Assembly (NCBI GenBank): GCA_002499455.1
Contig: DALN01000093.1
Location: 1-13,800 of the forward strand
Direction of reading: 5' to 3'
Length of the DNA: 13,800 nucleotides
From: Methanoculleus sp. UBA77
GTDB taxonomy: Archaea > Halobacteriota > Methanomicrobia > Methanomicrobiales > Methanoculleaceae
Shown: piece by piece, positions 1 through 5,588 of the stretch
Numbering within the stretch: position 1 is the stretch's first letter
Layout of the letters: the number at the start of each line of letters is the position of its first letter
Program-made: the position numbers and the translations under genes
The notes under the pieces: generated by a model
What the model was told of the DNA's origin: nothing
Databases searched by the model: none
The model's input: the letters and a program-made list of their open reading frames with translations, nothing else

Positions 1-89
1 CCCTGAAACGCGATACGACTGAGAAAACCCTCTTCGATGAGTTTGTCGTACTCTGCTTTATCCATACTCGGGATCTTCACGATCTCCAT
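1..89 (-). CDS. Pyridoxamine 5'-phosphate oxidase-like flavin-binding protein, N-terminus (partial)
   Basis: Only the first 29 codons are in the window and the gene continues past the left edge. The visible protein begins MEIVKIPSMDKAEYDK and continues LIEEGFLSRIAFQG. A short charged helix followed by a (C/S)RIAF-type strand is the usual opening of small PPOX/FMN-binding split-barrel proteins in methanogens and many bacteria. Such proteins bind FMN or F420-like cofactors in the cytosol, and the reaction is rarely known. The ATG at 87-89 is supported by a perfect AGGAGG ribosome binding site 7 bases upstream. The gene diverges from the secreted-protein gene at 437. The family call rests on about 30 residues only. 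Confidence 0.6.
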   Translation of the reverse strand, partial: MEIVKIPSMDKAEYDKLIEEGFLSRIAFQ

Positions 90-96
90 CAGGCAT

Positions 97-102
97 CCTC
101 CT
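97..102 (-). promoter_or_regulatory. Shine-Dalgarno site of the partial PPOX-like gene
   Basis: The plus strand reads CCTCCT, so the minus strand carries AGGAGG, 7 bases before the ATG at 89. It fixes the start of the left-edge gene. Confidence 0.75.
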
Positions 103-398
103 ATCCCGGTAACCTGTAAGAGTACATATAGGTTTCCCCGGAAGGGCTTACTTTCACCCGGTTCGGAGAGAATGCCGACCGGCCACAGTTCTGACGGAGA
201 AATCTCCCGTCCACCGCATCCGCCCGGCTTACCGGGATCCTCTCCTTCCCCGGAGGGCGGGGTTGCGCCGTCCGCTTCCGGGGCAGTCCCGCTGCCCCCC
301 TGGACCGTGCCGGTAAACCATCTCCCCCCGGCTTACGGCACACGGATATGTCCTATAGAGGAAACAGTTTCTTCTCCGGGGCCTTTTTTCCAATCAGG
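103..398. other. GC-rich spacer, no gene recognised; one perfect hairpin
   Basis: Open frames exist on both strands here (37-420 plus, 101-343 minus), but their products are rich in Pro, Arg, Gly and Ser, lack domain features and have no ribosome binding site. The one clear structure is an inverted repeat at 280-298: GGGGCAG, loop TCCCG, CTGCCCC, a 7-bp perfect stem. No T-tract follows it on either strand, so it is not a standard terminator. I see no tRNA or repeat family member. Confidence 0.5.
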
Positions 399-429
399 AA
401 ATATAATAAATTTTATATAATACGATATA
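399..429 (+). promoter_or_regulatory. AT-rich promoter region with TATA-like boxes
   Basis: In a GC-rich setting this short stretch is almost pure A/T and contains AAATATAAT (399-407), TTTATATA (412-419) and GATATAAA (424-431). The first box would place transcription start near 429, just before the ATG at 437. The second would place it near 441, favouring the in-frame ATG at 443 as a leaderless start. Which box is used cannot be decided from the sequence. Confidence 0.55.
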
Positions 430-436
430 AAGAAAA

Positions 437-1705
437 ATGCGCATGAGCAAGCACCATGCGAGCGCTCAAATTCTCCTGGGAATCGCCGTCTGCGCGGGGT
501 TCCTTCTCACCGTGCCGGCCGTTGCCGGTTCCGGCCAGGGGCTTCAGGCGCTGGAGTCCGGGGAGCTGTTTCTGTCCCCGTTCACCAGCCTCTCCGGGGC
601 TGGAAACGGTTCGGAGCCTCCGGGCTCTCCGGCGCCCACGGTAGAAGAGGAGACCTACACTGCAGATGCAGAGACGGCGATCCCCGCCGACCCGGATTAC
701 GTCAGCATGTACGCTGACCCGGTTCCCATGGCCGGGACCACACCCGGCGGGACAGGCGAGTACGACGACGAGCGGCTGGCGAGACTGATCAACACCGCCG
801 GCATCAGCCTGATGCGGCTCTCGATGGAACATGCCCATGCCCTCTACCTGCAGGATACAGACGCCGCCGCCGTGGCCGCAGACGACCTGCACGCGCTCTC
901 CATCAGGCTTCTTGGCGAGGTGCAGCCGCTCCAGGTCTCCCCGGAACAGCAGCCCGTCAAGGACGAGTTCATCCGGTCGCTCTCGGCATATTCCACGGCA
1001 AGCGAGAGGCTTCTTGGCACAAACGATACCGGTGAGGATGCCGTTCCGGCGGCTCTCAGCGATCTGGCCGCAGCATCGCAGGGCATCGAAGCGGTCAGCC
1101 AGCAGGCAGTCGATGTGCAGCCGGCGAACCACGGTGTGCCGGTCTCGTATGCCTCAACCGTCATGACAGCGGATGCGGAGACACCCGTGGTCCGGACCGC
1201 ACTGCCTGCGGAATCCCTCCTTACCGGGGAACGGTACACCTACGACGATCAGCAGGGCGAGAACATGATCTCGCTGCTCGCGGACTCAACCAGGACCGTA
1301 ACGTCCTACGAGACGACCGACGCCAACGAATCGACGGTGAAGAACGAAGCGGGCGCCGGGCGCACATTCCTCCTCGTCGTCGTTAAGTCGACAAACCTCG
1401 GGCACAAGGGCGACTCCGACCTCTACACCATCGAGACGCCGGGGCGGGACGCGTTCACCCTTGAGTACCAGGGGACGACGTACAGGCCCCTTGAAGTTTC
1501 ATCGTTCACGTCGCTCGGCGAGTCATTCGATCGAAAGCCGCTCGAACGCTACGATTCGCTGAAAGGCTACCTCTACTTCGATGTCCCTGAAACCCTGAAC
1601 GTCTCCGAAACGACGCTCAGGGCGGACCTCGGGTATGCCGGCACGCCCGTCTGGGATCTCGGCAGAGAACTCGGCAAAGAGCCCGCTGCCGTGGATGCGG
1701 CATAA
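437..1705 (+). CDS. Secreted protein with helical domain and DUF4352-like beta domain
   Basis: A 422-residue exported protein. Residues 1-30 form a signal peptide: basic start, hydrophobic core ILLGIAVCAGFLLTV, and a likely cleavage after AVA. A Ser/Pro/Gly-rich linker (about 31-107) leads to an alpha-helical region (about 108-225; LARLINTAGISLMRLSMEHAHAL and following helices). The C-terminal part (about 290-412) has the pattern of the extracellular DUF4352 beta-sandwich: an opening strand with FLLVVVKSTNLG, a central YTIETPGRDAFTLEYQGTTYRPL, and a late GYLYFDVPE. That family is found in exported proteins, often binding partners or wall material, with no known reaction. No second membrane span or anchor is visible. 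The start could be ATG 437 or ATG 443; both keep the signal peptide. There is no good ribosome binding site, suggesting a leaderless or short-leader mRNA. It converges with the next gene, 31 bp apart. Confidence 0.8.
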   Translation: MRMSKHHASAQILLGIAVCAGFLLTVPAVAGSGQGLQALESGELFLSPFTSLSGAGNGSEPPGSPAPTVEEETYTADAETAIPADPDYVSMYADPVPMAGTTPGGTGEYDDERLARLINTAGISLMRLSMEHAHALYLQDTDAAAVAADDLHALSIRLLGEVQPLQVSPEQQPVKDEFIRSLSAYSTASERLLGTNDTGEDAVPAALSDLAAASQGIEAVSQQAVDVQPANHGVPVSYASTVMTADAETPVVRTALPAESLLTGERYTYDDQQGENMISLLADSTRTVTSYETTDANESTVKNEAGAGRTFLLVVVKSTNLGHKGDSDLYTIETPGRDAFTLEYQGTTYRPLEVSSFTSLGESFDRKPLERYDSLKGYLYFDVPETLNVSETTLRADLGYAGTPVWDLGRELGKEPAAVDAA

Positions 1706-1736
1706 ACCCCGCACCACGCTTTTTCCACCGGCCCCA

Positions 1737-2234
1737 TCAGAGGGAGAGCAGTTCCACATCACGGTTCGATGTGTCGATCACGGCGATCGTCGGCTTTCCG
1801 GTCAGGTAACCGCAGGCTTCCCCGGGGTTGACGACGAGCGTCGCACCGAACTCCCTGACCTCCGCCTTGTGGGTGTGGCCGTGAACAACGACGTCGAAGG
1901 CCTTCCGCCCGATGAGCCCCTGGAGGAGTTCCCTGTCATCGCCGTGAAGCAGTCCGATACACATCCCACCCGCAGTGACGGTGGCAAAACCGCCCCGCAG
2001 GCTGAGCCCTTCGTGCTCGGCAAACCGTGCCGCAAGAAGCTGATGGTCGCCGTCGTTGTTCCCGACAACGCCGATCATGGGCGAGTGCAGGTTCGCGAGC
2101 CGGGGGATGACAAACGGCGAGACATAGTCCCCTGCATGGAGGACCAGGTCCACCCGCTCCCGGTTGAGCTGCCTTACGGCCGTATCCACCATGCCGAGAT
2201 TGTCGTGTGTGTCGGAGAGGATCCCGATACGCAT
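1737..2234 (-). CDS. YfcE/MJ0936-type metallophosphoesterase
   Basis: A 165-residue cytosolic phosphodiesterase of the calcineurin-like superfamily, close in size to archaeal MJ0936. All metal-ligand motifs are present in order: DTH (D8, H10), GD (D36), GNND (58-61), LLHG (H97) and HGHTH (118-122), followed by VVNPGE typical of this subfamily. Members hydrolyse phosphodiester model substrates with two divalent metals; the physiological substrate is usually unknown. The ATG at 2234 was chosen because AGGAGT lies 6 bases upstream (2241-2246) and the family begins exactly MRIGILSDTH. A 53-residue in-frame extension up to 2393 has no homologous character and is left out. The gene stands alone and ends 31 bp from the secreted-protein gene. 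A TATA-like CTATATC (2259-2265, minus) lies rather close to the start. Confidence 0.92.
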   Translation of the reverse strand: MRIGILSDTHDNLGMVDTAVRQLNRERVDLVLHAGDYVSPFVIPRLANLHSPMIGVVGNNDGDHQLLAARFAEHEGLSLRGGFATVTAGGMCIGLLHGDDRELLQGLIGRKAFDVVVHGHTHKAEVREFGATLVVNPGEACGYLTGKPTIAVIDTSNRDVELLSL

Positions 2235-2240
2235 GGATTC

Positions 2241-2246
2241 ACTCCT
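2241..2246 (-). promoter_or_regulatory. Ribosome binding site that sets the phosphoesterase start
   Basis: The minus strand reads AGGAGT, 6 bases before the ATG at 2234. It argues against the longer frame that begins at 2393. Confidence 0.65.
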
Positions 2247-2496
2247 GACTGCTGGCACGATATAGATGACGGCTGCCCCGACCCGAACGGTCCCGGGAGA
2301 GAGCGGGACGGAGCATCGACTGCGGCCGCCTGCCCCGGCAGGCCGTGCCCCCCTGAAATTGCGGGGCATACCGGTTCTGTTCCTGCCACCCATGCGCCAC
2401 CACGCACAAAAACTCCGGTAAATCTCAAATAGACGTATAATTACAGGCTCTTTGGACCGGTAAATCTTTATCCGCCTATTGTCTGATACTGGAATG

Positions 2497-2522
2497 GGAG
2501 CATGCTCCGGGTATGCCGGAGC
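2497..2522 (+). promoter_or_regulatory. Overlapping dyads in the leader of the 56-residue protein gene
   Basis: GGAGCATGCTCC (2497-2508) is a perfect 12-bp palindrome. It overlaps a second perfect inverted repeat, GCTCCGG (2504-2510), loop GTATG, CCGGAGC (2516-2522). The two share bases and so are mutually exclusive as RNA hairpins. They lie between a possible TATA box and the ribosome site at 2542-2547, so they may be an operator or an alternative leader fold. This is a sequence observation; the role is inferred. Confidence 0.4.
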
Positions 2523-2541
2523 CCTGGATAAATGGATTCAT

Positions 2542-2547
2542 GGAGGT
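2542..2547 (+). promoter_or_regulatory. Strong ribosome binding site GGAGGT
   Basis: GGAGGT sits 5 bases before the ATG at 2553 and decides that start over the in-frame ATG at 2532, which has no such site. Confidence 0.75.
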
Positions 2548-2552
2548 ACAGC

Positions 2553-2723
2553 ATGTGGGCATATGTCAAGTATCCTGACGGCAGAACAGAGGAGCGGGAG
2601 TTCCCCGCAGGGGTGTACATCGAACTCGGCGACATCCTCGAGGATGGCGCGATCGTCATCGATCTCCCGTACTCCGATGACATCGACGACGATGCAGAAG
2701 TACCGACTATCTACGACGACTGA
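2553..2723 (+). CDS. Small acidic protein of unknown function (56 aa)
   Basis: A 56-residue protein beginning MWAYVKYPDGRTEEREF. The first half alternates short beta-strands (WAYVKYP, GVYIELGDI, AIVIDLPY). The C-terminal 17 residues are strongly acidic (SDDIDDDAEVP then TIYDD). No cysteines, membrane span or catalytic motif are visible, and I do not recognise the family. The coding call rests on the excellent ribosome site 5 bases upstream, a start with no long overlap, and a protein-like composition. Its last 13 bases overlap the 3' end of the minus-strand stress-protein/acetyltransferase gene, so the two transcripts are complementary at their ends. The dyads in its leader suggest regulated expression. 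It could be a small beta-barrel or a binding partner for a basic protein; that is speculation. Confidence 0.7.
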   Translation: MWAYVKYPDGRTEEREFPAGVYIELGDILEDGAIVIDLPYSDDIDDDAEVPTIYDD

Positions 2724-3973
2724 GGCCTGCCGCTGTCCCGGGCTCGCCTCCTGAACGGACCGGCAGTACGGCGCATCGGTTGCACGTTTGCTCCCTCCAT
2801 CTCGCCGAGGGCAAACGCAAACCTCGCCCGGATGGTCGGCGGGAGGTCGCTCTCGGGTATTGGAACAAACCCGTACATCCCGTAGAACTCAACAAGGTTC
2901 AGGACCGAGTGCATGTACAGGGTATCGTGCTGGCACGCCTCGACGAGCGCATCCATCACTCTTCGGGCGTACCCTCTTCCCCGGAACCGGACCGGCGTGA
3001 AGACCCCGTCGACCTCGTAGCCGTCGGGGTGCCGCCGGCACCGGGCGACGGCTACGAGGGTGCCGTCCGCAAAGACCCCGAATACCCGGTCAGTCTCCGG
3101 GTCTGCTTTTAACTGGTGGTAGTCGGTCCAGATCTCCGCGGCGAGTGCAAACTCCTCGCTCCTGAGTTCCCGGGTCTCGATCTGCAGGCTGACCGGGATT
3201 GCCAGCACCAGGATTGGCCATCTGACACATTCAACGACGGCGCCCGTGACGCTCCCGAGCGGGGCGCTCCCTGCGGCATCGCGCTTCCCTATGCGCGGGA
3301 TAACGACCGCGGAAGCACCGATCTCATCTGCCACGGCGCAGATGGTGCGAGGCGGGTTCCCGGTCCGCACCAGAACGCGGACCTCGCGCCCACGGGGGAC
3401 GAGGCTCTCTTTGAGGTGGGTTAGCCGGGCGCCCGCCTCCTGCTCTGTCCGGCCCTGTTCAACCACATGCAGGAGCACCGCCGTCCCGTCGCCGGCAGGA
3501 GTCTCGATGAGAGAGCGGACCTCCGGCGCCGGCACCGAGAGATCGGTCGGCACCAGCAACCGCGCAAAGAGCGGCGGACGCTCTGCTCCATCGGACTGCG
3601 GGACGATCAGGACATGTATCCGGGCGTCCCGGAGCACGGCGGCCGCGACGTTCCCGGAGAAGAGGTTCCTGAGCAGGCCCTGGTCCCGGACGCCCATCGC
3701 GATCAGGCCGGCACCCGTCCCGGCCGCGGCGCTGAGTATCCTGTCCGGGATATCCGTCCCGTCATCCTCCGCGACCACCGTCTCGACGGAGAAACCCTGC
3801 GCTGCGAGCGCCTCCTTCATCCCGCCGAGCACCCCGCTGTCAGGCAGGGGGCCGGCCAACACCCGGGCGTGGAAGAGGACGACCTCACGGACGCCCGGGA
3901 TCTCGCGGAGCCGCTGTGCCACGCTCATCGAGGCAACGGAGAAGTCTATCGGAATAAGAACCTTCGTAAACAT
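2711..3973 (-). CDS. Fusion protein: two UspA domains plus C-terminal GNAT acetyltransferase
   Basis: A 420-residue cytosolic protein with three domains. UspA-1 (about 1-125) opens KVLIPIDFS and ends HVLIVPQ. UspA-2 (about 135-258) opens RLLVPTDLS and ends WPILVLAIP. A GNAT N-acetyltransferase (about 264-395) carries the acetyl-CoA pyrophosphate loop RFRGRGYA (329-336) and motif B EFYGMYGFVPI. Tandem UspA proteins are common in methanogens; a UspA-UspA-GNAT chain is not usual. The UspA ATP loop G-2x-G-9x-G(S/T) is imperfect in both copies: GVRD and GN in the first, PRIG and GS in the second, so ATP binding is uncertain. The GNAT tail FVPIPESDLPPTIRARF is complete. GAGGTGG lies just before the ATG. 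The gene starts 9 bp after the sensor kinase stop, so the two are probably one operon. Targets (protein lysines or small molecules) are unknown. Confidence 0.88.
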   Translation of the reverse strand: MFTKVLIPIDFSVASMSVAQRLREIPGVREVVLFHARVLAGPLPDSGVLGGMKEALAAQGFSVETVVAEDDGTDIPDRILSAAAGTGAGLIAMGVRDQGLLRNLFSGNVAAAVLRDARIHVLIVPQSDGAERPPLFARLLVPTDLSVPAPEVRSLIETPAGDGTAVLLHVVEQGRTEQEAGARLTHLKESLVPRGREVRVLVRTGNPPRTICAVADEIGASAVVIPRIGKRDAAGSAPLGSVTGAVVECVRWPILVLAIPVSLQIETRELRSEEFALAAEIWTDYHQLKADPETDRVFGVFADGTLVAVARCRRHPDGYEVDGVFTPVRFRGRGYARRVMDALVEACQHDTLYMHSVLNLVEFYGMYGFVPIPESDLPPTIRARFAFALGEMEGANVQPMRRTAGPFRRRARDSGRPQSS

Positions 3974-3982
3974 GGCTCCACC

Positions 3983-5173
3983 TCACACGATCCGATATCC
4001 GTCCGGCGGCACGCGGATCACGAACCGTGCCCCGTCGCCGGGAGTCCCGGTCTCCCGGATCGTCATGCCGGTGATGGAGAGGATCTCCCGGACGAGGAAG
4101 AGGCCGAGCCCGCCCCCGCTGCCGATACCGTAGGCGAATATCTCCTCTTTCCCGTCTGCGGGGATGCCGACGCCGTCGTCCTCGACATAGATCGAGAGCC
4201 CGTCCTCCAGGATCTGGTAGGTGATGACGACCTGGGAGACGGTCTTCCCATGGCGGACGGCGTTCTCGATCAGGTTTTCAAAGACCCGATCGAGCATGGG
4301 GTCGGCGTAGATCTCGAGGCGCTCCACCCAGGGCCGGACCGAAACCCCGTGAAGCGGCAGGCGCGAGGTCGCCTCACGGATCACCTCCTGCACAGGCTGC
4401 CAGCCCGGCGGCCGGAGACCGAGGTCCTGGTAGTCGCGGGTGATCTCCGCACGGCGCTGCACGAGCCGTGCGTCCTCCTCCAGGCTGTCCAGGTAGCGGT
4501 GGACGGCCGGCTCATCGAACTGCCGCGTGCCTTCCGCGATCCGGTCGAAGAGCCCGGATACTGCCGTCATTAAGTCGTTCCGGGTGAGGCGGCCGAGCAT
4601 GTTCAGTTTGGCGTTCGCCTCACGGAGGGCGTCCTCGGCGTTCTTCCGGGCGGTGATATCAACCAGCGTGAGGATGACCCGCCCGTCCGGGAGCCGGCCG
4701 CCCGATACGAGCACCTGAACGACAGCACCGTCCGTGCGGCGGAACCTCGTCTCGTACCCGTAGACGGCGTTGTCCCGGCGGACCCGCTTCTCGAGTTCGT
4801 CCCAGGCGCCGGGGTCATCGAGGAACCGGGTGACGGGCTCGCCGATCAGCCTGCCTGCAGCGGAGCCGAGGAGAGCGGTGCCCATGTAGTTGGCCTCCTC
4901 GATCCGCGGCCCGGCTTCGCCCGGCGCGATGAGGAAGGTTGCCGCCTCGGAGTTGTTGAAGATTCCCCGGTAGCGCTCCTCCTGGTCCCGCAGCCTCAGG
5001 GTCAGGAACGAGACGACTGCACCGACGGCGACGAAGACCGCCATCCGCGAGAGCGCCGAGACGATCAGCCCGGGATCTCCCCCGGCAAAGGGCAATGCCA
5101 TCGCCAGGTAGCCGAGGGCGAGAGCAAACGAGAGGGCGAGGCCGCGGCGGGGAAACCAGTAGGCGGCAAGCAC
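3983..5173 (-). CDS. Membrane PAS sensor histidine kinase lacking the phospho-accepting His
   Basis: Numbered from the GTG at 5173 (396 aa). Two membrane segments are visible (about 12-30 and 36-59), a PAS domain follows (about 64-175; ERYRGIFNNSEAATFLI), then the dimerisation helix (about 188-250) and a HATPase_c domain (about 285-392). ATP-site boxes are intact: N box FENLIENAVRHG, G1 EDDGVGIP, G2 GGGLGLFLV. In methanogen kinases of this type the helix reads LTRHD; here it reads LTRND, with N199 encoded by AAC at 4577-4579. The His is therefore missing and normal autophosphorylation is not expected. The GTG start is only the longest formal start: it has no ribosome site and cuts into hydrophobic sequence (see 5174-5418). 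The downstream gene, 9 bp away, is the UspA-UspA-GNAT protein. No receiver or response-regulator gene is next to it. Confidence 0.85.
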   Translation of the reverse strand: MLAAYWFPRRGLALSFALALGYLAMALPFAGGDPGLIVSALSRMAVFVAVGAVVSFLTLRLRDQEERYRGIFNNSEAATFLIAPGEAGPRIEEANYMGTALLGSAAGRLIGEPVTRFLDDPGAWDELEKRVRRDNAVYGYETRFRRTDGAVVQVLVSGGRLPDGRVILTLVDITARKNAEDALREANAKLNMLGRLTRNDLMTAVSGLFDRIAEGTRQFDEPAVHRYLDSLEEDARLVQRRAEITRDYQDLGLRPPGWQPVQEVIREATSRLPLHGVSVRPWVERLEIYADPMLDRVFENLIENAVRHGKTVSQVVITYQILEDGLSIYVEDDGVGIPADGKEEIFAYGIGSGGGLGLFLVREILSITGMTIRETGTPGDGARFVIRVPPDGYRIV

Positions 5174-5418
5174 GATAGGCAGGTAGATCAGGTGCGGGAG
5201 AACGATGGTGATCCCGGCAAACAGCCCGGCAGCGTTTATCCCGAAGACGATGACGGCCGATGCCGCGAAGAGGAGCAGCCGTGTGCTCTCTCGTGCCGGG
5301 GCGCGGGGCCTGCGCGGTCCCGGGGTCAGGCCGCCCGCCCCCGGCCGGCAATACGAGATGCAGACGGTCGTCCGGCACCCCGGACCGGAGACGCCGTTCT
5401 ATGGTATGCTCTCTGCAT
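5174..5418 (-). other. Probable N-terminal coding part of the sensor kinase, interrupted by a -1 frameshift
   Basis: In the kinase frame the sequence stays open upstream to the TAG at 5399-5401 and encodes convincing membrane helices directly before the GTG: RLLLFAASAVIVFGI, then AGLFAGITIVLPHLIYLPIV. No ATG, GTG or TTG exists in this frame between 5174 and 5398. A good start does exist one frame away: ATG at 5416-5418, with a weak AGGA site and a TATA-like box about 30 bases upstream. It runs 30 codons (MQRAYHRTASPVRG and on) to a TGA at 5326-5328. Joining the two frames needs one extra base, most easily in the C-rich run around 5331-5343. Options are a sequencing error, a real frameshift mutation, or programmed -1 slippage. 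The whole receptor would then have about four membrane segments. Confidence 0.6.
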
Positions 5419-5446
5419 GATTCCTGTAGAGCGCTTTGGTCTCCGG

Positions 5447-5456
5447 TCTTTAAAAT
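5447..5456 (-). promoter_or_regulatory. TATA-like box for the kinase/stress-protein operon
   Basis: The minus strand reads ATTTTAAAGA here, an isolated A/T patch in GC-rich DNA. Its distance predicts transcription start near 5426, a few bases before the ATG at 5418. This supports that ATG as the true start of the kinase gene. Confidence 0.45.
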
Positions 5457-5536
5457 GGATCTGATCGGCAGGAAGGCGTTTTCTGCGCCTGAGACTTCCT
5501 GTGAACCCTCAGCCGGGAAGACGGAAGGCATGAAAA

Positions 5537-5546
5537 GGCATATGCC
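5537..5546. promoter_or_regulatory. GGCATATGCC palindrome upstream of the NAD+ synthetase gene
   Basis: A perfect 10-bp palindrome lies 42 bases before the start at 5589 in the divergent spacer 5419-5588. It could be a weak TATA element (ATAT core, start near 5567) or an operator. The rest of that 170-bp spacer holds only the minus-strand TATA-like box and a GGGAGA ribosome site at 5579-5584. Confidence 0.35.
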
Positions 5547-5588
5547 CTCTATTCCGCCATAACTGATCGGAATTACCCGGGAGAAACC

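Larger units (their letters stand above)
2235..2552. other. Divergent intergenic region
   Basis: This 318-bp spacer separates the minus-strand phosphoesterase from the plus-strand 56-residue protein. It holds the phosphoesterase ribosome site, AT-rich patches at about 2417-2446 and 2459-2473 (TAAATCTTTA at 2461-2470 is a possible TATA box about 26 bases before 2492), and an overlapping pair of dyads at 2497-2522. No further gene is recognised. Confidence 0.5.

Noticed and set aside
280..298. Rho-independent-type terminator
   Set aside because: A perfect hairpin but no T-tract on either strand, and no gene ends nearby.
37..420. Open frame on the plus strand at the left end, and 101-343 on the minus strand
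   Set aside because: Pro/Ser/Arg-rich products, no ribosome site, no domain pattern; the plus frame covers the promoter and the start of the PPOX-like gene.
2235..2393. 53-residue N-terminal extension of the phosphoesterase
   Set aside because: The family starts at MRIGILSDTH and a ribosome site precedes that ATG; the extension is Arg/Gly-rich low-complexity sequence.
1635..2432. 265-codon plus-strand frame over the phosphoesterase
   Set aside because: Antisense shadow of a gene with all its metal motifs; the product has no recognisable features.
3467..4573. Long plus-strand frames over the stress-protein and kinase genes (3246-4133, 3467-4573)
   Set aside because: GC-rich antisense shadows rich in Arg, Asp, Gly and Pro; the minus-strand genes have full domain motifs.
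4815..5531. 238-codon minus-strand frame overlapping the kinase N-terminus
   Set aside because: Arg/Pro-rich product in the third frame; the hydrophobic helices lie in the kinase frame instead.
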